Assembly: GCF_036248275.1 (NCBI RefSeq)
Contig: NZ_CP109181.1
Location: 868,001-932,000 of the forward strand
Direction: 5' to 3'
Source: Streptomyces sp. NBC_01716
GTDB lineage: Bacteria; Actinomycetota; Actinomycetes; Streptomycetales; Streptomycetaceae
Length of the DNA stretch: 64,000 nt
How positions within the stretch are numbered: position 1 is the stretch's first letter; every line of letters starts with the position of its first letter. Shown here piece after piece: positions 52,313 through 60,917 of this stretch. The notes beneath the pieces were generated by a model. That model was not told the origin of the DNA and ran no database searches. It saw only the letters and a list, made by a program, of their open reading frames with translations. The position numbers and the translations under genes were made by a program.

Positions 52313-52822
52313 TCAGTTGGACGGTCGCGCGTTGCGGGCGTACGGCCATTCCCGCAGCGAGCGTCCAGCCACCAGCCAGGCGTGCAGGCACGACGGCAGC
52401 AACGACCCGTCTCCGGAGGCTTGGTACGGCAGGTGAGGGCCGTACGGTACGAGGACGACAGCCCGGTCGGAGCCGCCGGCCACGGCCCAGCCGCTCACGC
52501 CTGCGCCCGCGCCCGCGCCCCCGGCACCGGCCAGGGGCAACGCGGCGATTCCGCAGGACGGGTGGGCCGAAGTGAGCGCCGCCAACCGGCGCAGTGCGTC
52601 GGGGACCGAGTGCGCCCGGCTTCCCTGGAGTACGTCCGCGCAGTCCAGCAGGCAGTTGTCCCGGCAGGCGTCCACGTCCACGACAAGATGCTCGTCGACG
52701 ACCGCCGGCGCACCGCCGAAACCGACCCCGGCGCCGAGGCGCACGCCGAACGACGCGTCGGCGCAACGCGCGTTCAGCACAGCCGGGGCCGGGCCCGCAT
52801 CGACCACGACGAAGCGCTTCAC
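52313..52822 (-). CDS. hypothetical protein with conserved-looking Cys residues
   Basis: A 169-residue protein not recognised. It starts GTG (VKRFVVVDAGPAP) with GGGAGG 8 bases upstream. The middle is notable for five Cys in DACRDNCLLDCADVL and surrounding positions, plus a Gly/Ala stretch. The first 10 residues of a longer frame are not used. Its start overlaps the stop of the glycosyltransferase-like gene (GTGA), so the pair is coupled and probably acts together. No membrane segment or enzyme motif is evident. Confidence 0.6.
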   Translation of the reverse strand: MKRFVVVDAGPAPAVLNARCADASFGVRLGAGVGFGGAPAVVDEHLVVDVDACRDNCLLDCADVLQGSRAHSVPDALRRLAALTSAHPSCGIAALPLAGAGGAGAGAGVSGWAVAGGSDRAVVLVPYGPHLPYQASGDGSLLPSCLHAWLVAGRSLREWPYARNARPSN

Positions 52823-54183
52823 GCCGACACCTCCCCGCGTCCTGGCGCCCACCCGGGCAGCGGGAGCGGCGGCGGTTCCGGCAGCGGGACGGTCACCGGC
52901 TCGTGCGCGGGCTGGCCCATCCCCAGGAGCCCGTACATCAGCCTGCGCATGTTCCGGTTGAACCGGCCGGGCTCCGACGTGATGCGCGAGGCGATGGCCG
53001 CGTACTCCTCGGGCCGGTACTCGCTTGCCGCGTAGGCGAGTTGGTCCATCAGCGGATGGGTGGGCGACAGCGTCGGCGCGTGCGCCGCGAGAGCCGCGGC
53101 GGGCGACGACGGATTGATCTCCCGCTCCGGCGAGGTGGCCAGCAGCATCGGCGCCCCGGTGAGCGTCCCGTAGAGGGTGACTGAGCCGTGATCACCGATG
53201 ATCCAGTCGGCCGCGATCAGGACACTGCGCCAGTCCGCCTCCGGCGGCACGAGCGCCATGCCGAGTTGGCCGCACCGTGCCAGCCACGCACGAATCTGAT
53301 ACGCCCCGTGGCCGGCCCACACATTGGGGTGGACGAGCAGGGCCGTACGGTAGCGCGCCGCCGGGAGTTCGCCCATCAGCCGCGGCAGCAGCGTGTCGAA
53401 GTGGCCGAAGGATGAGTGCGCTCCCCAGGTCGAGACCGCGACGACGAATTTCTCTCCTTCGGCGAGCCCCAGCGCGCGACGGTACGCGGTGCGCAGCGGC
53501 AGGCTTGCGGTGATCCGGTCATGCACGGGATCACCGGTCACATGCGCCAGCGGGAGCGCCTCCGGGCAGTCGCGCGCCAGCTCGCGCAGTTCGGCGTGGT
53601 GCGGGACGACCACGGCGGCGGGCAGCCGCCCGCCGGGCAGGATGTCCTGCCTGCGCAGCCCGGCCACGCCCGTGTTCGCTCCCTCGGTCACCCGCTTCAG
53701 ATAGTTGGCCCCGTGCGGCAGTGTGATCAGCGGTGCGTCGATGTACTGCACGCCCCGCGGCCCGGCGGCGAGGGCGAGGTCGAAGGTCATACGGGTGGCC
53801 TGCTCCCACGGCAGCACCACGCTTCCCAGCCTCGCGAGGAAGGCGGGCACGTCGTCGCCGAAGGCGTGCGGCGGTGCCGTGAAGAGGACCTGGACCCGGA
53901 AGTCGGCTTCCAGCAGGGAAAGGACATCGAGCAGCCGTTTCCCGTACGTCACGGTGTGGACCACCGCGAGTATCCTCTTGCGCCCCACCAGGGTCAGCCA
54001 CTGCCGTGACTCACCCGTGTTCGCCTCTGTGGTCCCCGCGTCGCTGGTGCTTGTTTCGAACCTGTTCGTTTCGGTCGTGCCCGATCCTGTCGCGCCCGAT
54101 CCTGTCGTACTCGATCCGTACGGAGTCGATCGGTACGTGATGGATCCGTACGTGATCGATCCGGTCCTGCTCAACGCCGACAT
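52819..54183 (-). CDS. glycosyltransferase-like protein (GT-B / CDP-glycerol transferase type)
   Basis: A 454-residue protein. After a Ser/Thr/Gly/Tyr-rich N-terminus of about 60 residues, RKRILAVVHTVTYGKRLLDVL begins a GT-B-like first domain; the second domain has VVAVSTWGAHSSFGHFDTLLP, LLVHPNVW and the phosphate-binding type ending AADWIIGDHGSVTLYGTLTGAPMLL seen in CDP-glycerol glycerophosphotransferases. Relatives are often labelled translation initiation factor 2, which is unsupported. GGGGGAC lies before the ATG. The N-terminal codons carry an unusual GATCCGTACG-like repeat. Likely a cell-envelope glycopolymer enzyme, substrate unknown. Confidence 0.65.
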   Translation of the reverse strand: MSALSRTGSITYGSITYRSTPYGSSTTGSGATGSGTTETNRFETSTSDAGTTEANTGESRQWLTLVGRKRILAVVHTVTYGKRLLDVLSLLEADFRVQVLFTAPPHAFGDDVPAFLARLGSVVLPWEQATRMTFDLALAAGPRGVQYIDAPLITLPHGANYLKRVTEGANTGVAGLRRQDILPGGRLPAAVVVPHHAELRELARDCPEALPLAHVTGDPVHDRITASLPLRTAYRRALGLAEGEKFVVAVSTWGAHSSFGHFDTLLPRLMGELPAARYRTALLVHPNVWAGHGAYQIRAWLARCGQLGMALVPPEADWRSVLIAADWIIGDHGSVTLYGTLTGAPMLLATSPEREINPSSPAAALAAHAPTLSPTHPLMDQLAYAASEYRPEEYAAIASRITSEPGRFNRNMRRLMYGLLGMGQPAHEPVTVPLPEPPPLPLPGWAPGRGEVSA

Positions 54184-54302
54184 GGCGTCCCCCTGTTGAC
54201 CGCACTCTTCCGAGTGCCATGAACTTCCTTCTGCCGAGGGGATGCCCGGCAGGGGGGACGGAAGGCTGGACAGACCCTTGCGAGAACCTTGCAGCCCTGG
54301 TG

Positions 54303-55976
54303 TCAGGAGCCCGTCCGTACGAAGGACCTGTGGGCCTCGACGAAGTGGCGTTCGGCAGCCGCCGCCTGGCCGGCCGGTGCGGAGACCCAGAGGTCGTACA
54401 TCTTGCCGCCCTCGTCCCAGCTCAGGTCGTACGTTCGGCGCGGTCCGCCGTCGGCGGCGCCGCCGTCCCAGGTGAACTCCCAGACGGCGGCCGGGAATCC
54501 GTTGTGCGTGGTTTCGCGGACGGAACCGTCGCGGTAGCCGGGGTAGTCCGACGGGCCCGACGCGTGTGCCTGGCGCATCACCGCGGCGGGGCCGTTCGGG
54601 TCCAGGGCCTGGGGATGGACGCCGATACGGAAGGCGTTGTCGGCCGAGTTGTAGAAGACGCGGGGTGATTCGTCGGTGCGGATGAAGCCCGTGGGCGTGG
54701 CCATCTTGAAGCCGGCCGGGTCGGTGACGGTCCGGTAGCCCTTGGGGGCCGGGTCGCCGCCGGCCCCGGGGGTCTCCGCGGGTCCGGTGGAAGCGGGCTT
54801 GTCCGCGTCGTCGCCGAGGGGTTCGGCCGCGTCGGAGTCCTTCCTGCCGGAATCCTTCGACTTGTCGGGGGTCTTGGAGGGCTTCTCCGTCGCCGTCTCG
54901 GAATCCCGCTCCCGTACCTCGTCAGCGGGACCGCTCCCCGCCTCCGTCCCCTTGGCGGAGTCGTCCCTCGTCATGACCCACGCACCGGTGCCGCCCGCCG
55001 CGAGGACGACGGCCAGGGTGCCGACGAGAAGCGCCGTACGGACCCGTGGGCGCGCGGCCGGTGCGGATGCGGCGCCGAGCACGACCGGGGCGCCGGAAGG
55101 GGACGGGGCCCCGGGCTTGGGACTCACCGGTGTGTGGGGCACGGTGGGCATCCGCTCCTGCGTCAGAAAGCCGCGCAGTGTCCGCTCGACCTCGTCGGCG
55201 CCGAGCCGCAGCCCGGGATCCCGCTCAAGGAGACCGTTCACGACGGGAAGCAGCGGACCGGCCGAGTCGGGCACCTTGACCTCGTCGATCACCACGGCGT
55301 GCAGCACCTCCGCCATCGAGTCGCGGCGGAACGGCGACTCGCCCTCGACGGCGGCGCAGAGGAGCACCCCGAGCGACCACAGGTCGGACTCCGGGCCCGT
55401 ACGCTTCCCCGACATCCGCTCCGGAGCGGTGTACTCCGGGGAGCCGACGAACGCGCCCGTCTCCGTAAGCGTCGCCTGTCCGTCGACCTGCGCGATCCCG
55501 AAGTCCGACAGCACCACGCGCCCGGTGGCCGCCTCCAGGAGTACGTTCGCGGGCTTGAGGTCACGGTGCAGCACCCCGGCCGCGTGCGCGGCGCGCAGCG
55601 CGGCCAGCAGGGCGAGGCCGATACGGGCGGCCTCCGCGGGCGCGACCGGGCCGTCCGTGGCGATCCGGTCGGCGAGCGACTGGCCGTCGATCAGCTCCAT
55701 CACGAGCCAGGGCTGCTCGTCGTGCTGGACGACGTCGTGCAGGACCAGCACGCCGGGGTGCTTCACCTGTGCGACCGAACGGGCCTCGCGCAGTGTGCGC
55801 TGCCGCCGGCTCTCGGCCTCGGCGGGCGAGAGCCTTTCGTCGACGTGCAACTCCTTCATCGCGACGGCGCGGCCGAGCAGTTCGTCGTTCGCCCGCCAGA
55901 CCGTGCCCATACCGCCGCGTCCGAGTGGTGTTGTGATGCGGTAGCGCCCCGCTATGAGATCCCCGTGACTTGCCAT
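54303..55976 (-). CDS. transmembrane serine/threonine protein kinase
   Basis: A 557-residue PknB-type kinase. Kinase domain about 10-270: LGRGGMGTVWRA, Lys41, HRDLKPANVLLE (about 137), SDFGIAQ, APERM. A Pro-rich linker leads to one membrane helix (about 310-332), an acidic/Lys juxtamembrane stretch, and an outer domain of about 150 residues (DPAGFKMATPTGFIRTDES, then RTYDLSWDEG) resembling the beta-rich sensors of Streptomyces kinases. No PASTA repeats, so muropeptide sensing is not suggested. Start chosen for domain onset; ribosome binding site is weak. Confidence 0.92.
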   Translation of the reverse strand: MASHGDLIAGRYRITTPLGRGGMGTVWRANDELLGRAVAMKELHVDERLSPAEAESRRQRTLREARSVAQVKHPGVLVLHDVVQHDEQPWLVMELIDGQSLADRIATDGPVAPAEAARIGLALLAALRAAHAAGVLHRDLKPANVLLEAATGRVVLSDFGIAQVDGQATLTETGAFVGSPEYTAPERMSGKRTGPESDLWSLGVLLCAAVEGESPFRRDSMAEVLHAVVIDEVKVPDSAGPLLPVVNGLLERDPGLRLGADEVERTLRGFLTQERMPTVPHTPVSPKPGAPSPSGAPVVLGAASAPAARPRVRTALLVGTLAVVLAAGGTGAWVMTRDDSAKGTEAGSGPADEVRERDSETATEKPSKTPDKSKDSGRKDSDAAEPLGDDADKPASTGPAETPGAGGDPAPKGYRTVTDPAGFKMATPTGFIRTDESPRVFYNSADNAFRIGVHPQALDPNGPAAVMRQAHASGPSDYPGYRDGSVRETTHNGFPAAVWEFTWDGGAADGGPRRTYDLSWDEGGKMYDLWVSAPAGQAAAAERHFVEAHRSFVRTGS

Positions 55977-56107
55977 GGCGGCATCATACGAACTGCCTTT
56001 CCTATAGGGGCAGTTGGGCCGACTGATGGCCATTGTGCACAAGAGGCGTGACCGAGCGGTGAAGAGAGGCGCTCTCGACCGCGTCCACCGGCCCGGGAGA
56101 TCCCCGA

Positions 56108-57091
56108 TCAGTCCGCGAACCTCAGCACCTCACGTACGGGGCGACGCTGTGTCTTCGGTCCGTGGGGTCCGTATCCCAGCCGCAGGACCATCTGGACATG
56201 CCCCGAGCCCGAGACCGGATCGCGCAGCAGCCACCGCAGATCGGACCATTCGAGTGCCTGGGTGGCGAACGAACTCGTCAGCCCGTGCAGGGTGGCGACG
56301 AGGAGCAGCCGTTCCAGCGCCTGCCCCGTCCGCAGCCAGTCGGCCGGTCCGTCCGACGCCGTGCTGAGCAGCGCCAGTTGGGGCCGTTCCTCGAAGTCGA
56401 CGGTGGGCCGGCCCCGGACCGCGTCGAGCCCTGCGAAGTCACGGGCGGGGGCGGTTCCACCGAGCTTGCGCGGCCCGAAGGCGTAGTCCGGCACCCCGTC
56501 GGTGGTGACGTCCGTCCTGGAGTTCCTCGTCCACCGGGCTCGCTCGGCGTCCCGGTCGGGGTCCATGAGGTTGTAGCCCTCGGCGTCCCTGATCAGATCC
56601 AGCACGGTGTGCAGGTGCGTGGGCGCGAGAAAGTCCAGTTCGGCGCCTTCGAAGCGGGCGGCTTCCCCGAGCAGGTCCCGGAGACCGGCGGGAATCTCGC
56701 GCTCGGAGAACGGAAAGCGGCTCGTGTGCCTTTCGTGGATCGCCGGGTACAGGTCGGCCCGCGGCGTCGCCGTCGTGGCGGAGCCGACGCGTACGGTCGC
56801 CAGGAGATCCGGAGCGGCCGGATCGGGCAGCAGCGCCGTCTCGGAGCGGAAACCGAGGTGGGCGAGCGCGACCCGCAGGTTGAGCAGCGCCGCTCCGCAC
56901 CCGATGTGCAGACCTCGTCCGTCGGGGTCCTCGTGCGGCAGGGCACGCGCCGGATCCGCGTACATCGTGAAGGTGCGGGTGCTCGGGGCGTACCCGAACA
57001 GCCACGGCTGTGCGTTGTGCATCGACGGTGCGGCGGTGGCGTCGGCCACGAGCCCCGTCACCGTCCGCTCGTCGATCGTCTGTGCGGACAC
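56108..57091 (-). CDS. Acg-type nitroreductase family protein
   Basis: A 327-residue FMN-binding nitroreductase-fold protein of the Acg (Rv2032) family: AAPSMHNAQPWLFGY near residue 25 and the duplicated half-fold, with FATQALEWSDLRWLLRDPV toward the end. Acg is induced by hypoxia through DosR in mycobacteria and is thought to sequester flavin rather than reduce substrates. GTG start (VSAQTIDERT) follows GGAGG by 4 bases. A GGGGCC-N4-GGCCCC palindrome lies 58 bases upstream, in the gap shared with the divergent alcohol dehydrogenase gene. Confidence 0.88.
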   Translation of the reverse strand: MSAQTIDERTVTGLVADATAAPSMHNAQPWLFGYAPSTRTFTMYADPARALPHEDPDGRGLHIGCGAALLNLRVALAHLGFRSETALLPDPAAPDLLATVRVGSATTATPRADLYPAIHERHTSRFPFSEREIPAGLRDLLGEAARFEGAELDFLAPTHLHTVLDLIRDAEGYNLMDPDRDAERARWTRNSRTDVTTDGVPDYAFGPRKLGGTAPARDFAGLDAVRGRPTVDFEERPQLALLSTASDGPADWLRTGQALERLLLVATLHGLTSSFATQALEWSDLRWLLRDPVSGSGHVQMVLRLGYGPHGPKTQRRPVREVLRFAD

Positions 57092-57148
57092 GGTGCCTCC
57101 CGAGCCTCGTCGTACTTCCAGCATGGAGCTGTGACGGGGTTCGGGGCA

Positions 57149-57164
57149 GGGGCCGACCGGCCCC
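57149..57164. promoter_or_regulatory. DevR/DosR-box-like palindrome
   Basis: GGGGCCGACCGGCCCC, a perfect GGGGCC-N4-GGCCCC dyad 58 bases upstream of the Acg-type start. It resembles the GGGxCC-N4-GGxCCC boxes bound by DosR/DevR regulators. Related sites occur at 57226 and 60679. Confidence 0.5.
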
Positions 57165-57225
57165 TTTCCCGGAGCCTCGCCGACCTGGTGTGGAAGCCCC
57201 TTCCCGGGACCTGTCGACGCCCGAA

Positions 57226-57241
57226 AGGGCTGAGTGGCCCC
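57226..57241. promoter_or_regulatory. second DevR-box-like site
   Basis: AGGGCTGAGTGGCCCC, an imperfect version of the same dyad, 77 bases upstream of the alcohol dehydrogenase start. It is in the same divergent gap as the site at 57149. Confidence 0.42.
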
Positions 57242-57317
57242 TGGGGCGCCGTGCCGACGGGAGTCACGCTCGGGTGTGTGGCAGCCACAGCCACACACCC
57301 GGAGAAGGGGACACGTC

Positions 57318-58361
57318 ATGAAGGCACTGGTTTTTCACGGGCCGGGAAAGTCGTCGTGGGACGAGGTCCCCGACCCCGCGCTCAAGGACGCGGGGGACGT
57401 GGTGGTCCGCGTCGACGCGACCACGATCTGCGGAACCGATCTGCACATCCTCAAGGGGGACGTCCCGGAAGTCGCTCCGGGGACGGTCCTCGGACACGAG
57501 GCGGTCGGCGAGGTGGTCGAGGCCGGCCGCGACGTGCGGACCGTGCGGCCGGGGGACCGCGTGCTGGTCTCCTGCATCTCGGCGTGCGGGCGTTGCCGTT
57601 ACTGCCGCGAGGCCCGGTACGGCCAGTGCCTCGGCGGCGGTGGCTGGGTGCTCGGGCATCTGATCGACGGTACGCAGGCCGAGTACGTGCGCGTTCCCTT
57701 CGCGGACATGTCCGTTCACCCCCTGCCCGGCGGCGTGAGCAGCGAGGACGCCGTACTGCTCGCCGACATCCTCCCCACCGCCTACGAGGTGGGAGTCCTC
57801 AACGGCCGGGTCGGCCCCGGTGACACGGTCGTGGTGGTCGGATCGGGGCCGATCGGGCTGGCGGCGATCACGACGGCACGGCTGTTCAGTCCCGGCCGGA
57901 TCATCGCGGTCGACCTCTCTCCCGCCAGGCTGGAGGCCGCTCGGCGATTCGGTGCCGACGAGGTGGTGAACGGGGCGGAGGACCCCGCCCGGGTGATCGC
58001 TGATCTCACCGGCGGCTCGGGCGCCGACGTGGCGATCGAAGCGGTCGGTGTGCCGGAGACCTTCGAGCTGTGCACCCGCACGGTGCGCGCCGGCGGACAC
58101 GTCGCGAACGTCGGCGTCCACGGAAAACCGGCGGTGCTCCACCTGGAGGACCTGTGGATCAAGGACGTGACGATCACGACCGGCCTGGTGGACACCTCCT
58201 CCACCCCGATGCTGCTGGGCATGACGGCCGCCGGACGGTTTCCCACGGGCTCGCTGGTCACACACACCTTCGCTCTCGACCGGATGGAAGAGGCGTACGA
58301 GGTCTTCGGCGCGGCCGACAGCGGGGCGCTGAAGGTCGTCCTGAAGAGGGCGGGAGCGTAG
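57318..58361 (+). CDS. zinc-dependent alcohol dehydrogenase family protein
   Basis: A 347-residue MDR enzyme. Catalytic zinc segment TTICGTDLHILKG and GHEAVGEV, structural zinc Cys in CGRCRYCREARYGQC, and the NAD-binding VVVVGSGPIGLAA are all intact. Oxidises an alcohol or reduces an aldehyde with NAD(P); the substrate is unknown. GGAGAAGGGGAC precedes the ATG at 57318. It is divergent from the Acg gene and leads a three-gene stretch with the kinase remnant and cyclic-nucleotide protein. Confidence 0.92.
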   Translation: MKALVFHGPGKSSWDEVPDPALKDAGDVVVRVDATTICGTDLHILKGDVPEVAPGTVLGHEAVGEVVEAGRDVRTVRPGDRVLVSCISACGRCRYCREARYGQCLGGGGWVLGHLIDGTQAEYVRVPFADMSVHPLPGGVSSEDAVLLADILPTAYEVGVLNGRVGPGDTVVVVGSGPIGLAAITTARLFSPGRIIAVDLSPARLEAARRFGADEVVNGAEDPARVIADLTGGSGADVAIEAVGVPETFELCTRTVRAGGHVANVGVHGKPAVLHLEDLWIKDVTITTGLVDTSSTPMLLGMTAAGRFPTGSLVTHTFALDRMEEAYEVFGAADSGALKVVLKRAGA

Positions 58362-58403
58362 GGAGGCGACCCGCTTCCGGTACAGGATGCGGTCACAGAA
58401 GCA

Positions 58404-59411
58404 GTGGCTACCGTGGAGTTACACCCTCTAGGGCTGGACTGCCCCGACGGAGGACTCGTGGGCGACGACACGGGCAGGTACGGCGACGACCGGCCAAGGC
58501 GCCGGGGCGGCCTGCCCGATGCGGGGCCGGCCGTCGCGGTGCCGATGATCGCCAGCGAGGAGGTGCGCGGCGTCCTTCTGCTGGCCAGGCTGCGTTCGGG
58601 CGCCCTGTTCACCCGGGCGGAGACGGCCCCTCTGCTCACGTACGCCGCGCAGGCGGCACTCGCCATGGAACTCGCCGAGCGCCGGCGCGCCTCCGAGCAG
58701 ATGACCGTGCTGGAGGACCGCGACCGCATCGCCCAGGACCTGCGCGATCTGGCGATCCAGCGGCTCTTCGCCACGGGGATGACCCTCCAGAGCGTCGTCC
58801 GGTTCGTCGACCATCCCGGAGCGCAGGAGCGGCTGCTGCGCGCCGTGGACGACCTCGACGAGACCATCAAGATCATTCGCTCGACGATCTTCGGGCTGCG
58901 CGTCCGGGAAGCGGGGCGGTCCAAACTCGGGCTGCGGGCCCCAGCCGCCGACGCGGTCCAGGAGGCGGTGCGTTCTCTCGGTTTCACGCCGTCCCTGCGC
59001 ATGGAGGGCCTGCTCGACACGGATGTGCCGCCGGAGGCGGCCGAGCATGTCGTCGCCGTCCTCGCGGAGGCGCTCAGCAACGTCGCACGGCACGCGCACG
59101 CCACCTCGGCGCCGGTGTCCCTCGTGGTCCCCGGCGGGACGCTGACCCTGTCGGTCTCCGACAACGGGGTGGGCATCGGGAAGGACAGCCGGAGAAGCGG
59201 GCTGGAGAACCTCTCCAAGCGGGCCCGCGGCCTGGGCGGCACCATGACGCTCGAAGCACCCGGCGAGGACAAGGGGCCGTTCGGACCACCCACGAGGCCG
59301 GGCGGTCCTTGCCCGAGCCCGGTCACCACAGGCACCCTGGAAGTCGAGCGACCCGTCCGGCAGGGCGTCGGGGTTCGGCGGACGGAGCGGAATCTGGAGG
59401 TACGGCCATGA
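58404..59411 (+). CDS. DevS-like histidine kinase, truncated and lacking its His
   Basis: A 335-residue remnant of a GAF-GAF-HisKA_3-HATPase sensor. Only the end of the second GAF domain remains (about 40-90, VAVPMIASEEVRGVLLLAR). The dimerisation helix reads DRDRIAQDLRDLAIQRLF, where relatives have DLHDL: the phospho-accepting His is Arg (CGC for CAC). The ATPase domain keeps its N box (EALSNVARHAHA) and G1 box (VSDNGVGIG). After LGGTMTLEAPGE the last 55 residues are unlike the family and may come from a frameshift. It probably cannot autophosphorylate. The stop overlaps the next ATG (ATGA). Confidence 0.72.
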   Translation: MATVELHPLGLDCPDGGLVGDDTGRYGDDRPRRRGGLPDAGPAVAVPMIASEEVRGVLLLARLRSGALFTRAETAPLLTYAAQAALAMELAERRRASEQMTVLEDRDRIAQDLRDLAIQRLFATGMTLQSVVRFVDHPGAQERLLRAVDDLDETIKIIRSTIFGLRVREAGRSKLGLRAPAADAVQEAVRSLGFTPSLRMEGLLDTDVPPEAAEHVVAVLAEALSNVARHAHATSAPVSLVVPGGTLTLSVSDNGVGIGKDSRRSGLENLSKRARGLGGTMTLEAPGEDKGPFGPPTRPGGPCPSPVTTGTLEVERPVRQGVGVRRTERNLEVRP

Positions 59412-59869
59412 CCATGACTCTGCTGAACGCTCTGCCCGGCCAGGGACGGGAGCATCTGATGGAGTTCTCCCGTCCGGTCTCCTTCGCGGCGGGTACCCGG
59501 ATCTTCGAGGACCGGGATCCGGCGGACCGGTTCTGGGTCATCCGGACAGGCGCGGTCAACCTCGATCTGCACAGGCGTGCGCGGAACACGGGCACGCTGG
59601 AGATGCTGGGCCACGGTGACCTGCTGGGATGGTCGTGGCTGGTCCCGCCGTACACCTGGCGGCTGGGTGCCGAAGCCTTCAGCATGGTCCGGGCCGACGA
59701 GTTCGACGCCCGCGCCGTACGGGCTCTGTGCGACGAGGACCCCGTCCTCGGACTCGCGCTGACCCGCCGCGTGCTGGAAGTGGTGGCGGACCGTCTCCAG
59801 GCGACCCGAATCCGCCTTCTGGGCATGTACGCCCCGCAAGGCAGCGAAGCCAGGCTGTCCATCGAGTGA
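59408..59869 (+). CDS. cyclic-nucleotide-binding-domain protein
   Basis: A 153-residue single CNMP domain with no HTH: VSFAAGTRIFEDRDPADRFWVIRTGAVNLDL is the usual beta-barrel entry and MLGHGDLLGWSWL the phosphate-cassette region, although the canonical Glu/Arg pair is not clear. Such stand-alone domains accompany dormancy-type genes in actinomycetes. ATGA overlap with the upstream kinase and GGAGG with 7-base spacing fix the start. Confidence 0.82.
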   Translation: MTMTLLNALPGQGREHLMEFSRPVSFAAGTRIFEDRDPADRFWVIRTGAVNLDLHRRARNTGTLEMLGHGDLLGWSWLVPPYTWRLGAEAFSMVRADEFDARAVRALCDEDPVLGLALTRRVLEVVADRLQATRIRLLGMYAPQGSEARLSIE

Positions 59870-59883
59870 CGGCAGCCCCCTGA

Positions 59884-60611
59884 TCAGCGGTGTCCGCCGG
59901 TGTGGCCGTCCGGCCGGCCCGTGTGGTCGTCGACCCGGGTAGCCGCCTCCGTGGCGAGAACCGCGGCCTGGATACGCCGCTCGACGCCGAGTTTGGCCAG
60001 CAGTCGCGAGATGTGGTTCTTGACCGTCTTCTCGGACAGAAAGATCCGTCCGCCGATCTCACGGTTGGTGAGCCCCTCCCGATCAGCACGAGAATCTCCC
60101 GCTCACGAGGTGAGAGCTGCGACAGGGCGCCCTGCTCGGCCTCCGTACCGCCACCGCCCTCCTCGCCGCGGAGATTCCTCATCAGCCGGGTCGTGGTGGC
60201 CGGGTCGAGCATGGACTGGCCCGAGGCCACCGTCCGCACGGCGGCCACCAGGTCCGACCCCTTGATCTCCTTCAGCACGTATCCGGCGGCCCCGGCCATG
60301 ATCGCGTCGAGGAGCGCGTCGTCGTCGAACGACGTGAGTATCAGGCAGGCCAGCCGGGGCATGCGGGAGCGCAGCTCCCGGCAGACCGTGATTCCGTCGC
60401 CGTCGGGAATCCGTACGTCGAGCACGGCGACATCCGGGCGCAGGGCCGGGCCCTGGGCCAGCGCGTGAGCGGCCGTACCCGTGTCGCCGACCACCTCGAT
60501 ATCGGGTTCGGCGTCGAGCAGGTCCTGTACGCCGCGCCGGACGACCTCATGGTCGTCGAGCAGGAAAACCCGGATCGGGTGGGACGGCGAGAACTCCCTT
60601 GCCTCACTCAT
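59884..60611 (-). pseudogene. DevR-like response regulator, frameshifted before the HTH
   Basis: From the ATG at 60611 the receiver domain is intact (LLDDHEVVRRGVQDLL, phospho-acceptor Asp in DVAVLDVRIPDGDG, ILTSFDDDALLD). Near 60079 one base is missing: ATCGGGAGGGG where ATCGGCGAGGGG is expected. The [23 protein letters not shown] and onward, lies in the next frame, ending TGA at 59884-59886. The 728-base length, one short of 243 codons, confirms a single deletion. As read, the protein continues into an Arg/Pro-rich tail and would not bind DNA. A sequencing error is the alternative. Confidence 0.8.
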
Positions 60612-60917
60612 ATCGGTCCTTCCGCGGTTCGTGGACCAGTCCCGGTCTCCATCCTCGCCCGCCTTCCGGGGCCGGACCAGGGCCGAACGGGCCCCTGCTC
60701 CGGCCGTAGGGCTCCGGCTCCGGGGCCCTGTGGTGCGTTGGCCGGGAGCGTCTGTCGGGGGGACGCTGGAATCCGGCGCCCGGCTTCACGACGTTCCGGA
60801 GGACGCGATGCGGGAGGAAGCGATGCGAGACGCGAGCACGTCGGCACCCGGCCCGGTCGCCGGCGGCGGAGACGGGCCCCTACGTTGAGCCGCCGGGGCG
60901 GGGGCGAGGGACCCGCT
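60612..60917. other. intergenic region upstream of the GH65 gene
   Basis: 306 bases between the divergent response-regulator remnant and the GH65 gene. I see no gene with a credible start; a 27-codon ATG frame at 60808 has no family features. The region holds the DevR-box-like site at 60679 and a GGACCAGTCC palindrome near 60631, and probably promoters in both directions. Confidence 0.5.
60679..60694. promoter_or_regulatory. third DevR-box-like site
   Basis: AGGGCCGAACGGGCCC, matching the 57149 site at 13 of 16 positions. It lies 239 bases before the GH65 start and 68 bases before the response-regulator start, so autoregulation or GH65 control is possible. Confidence 0.42.
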
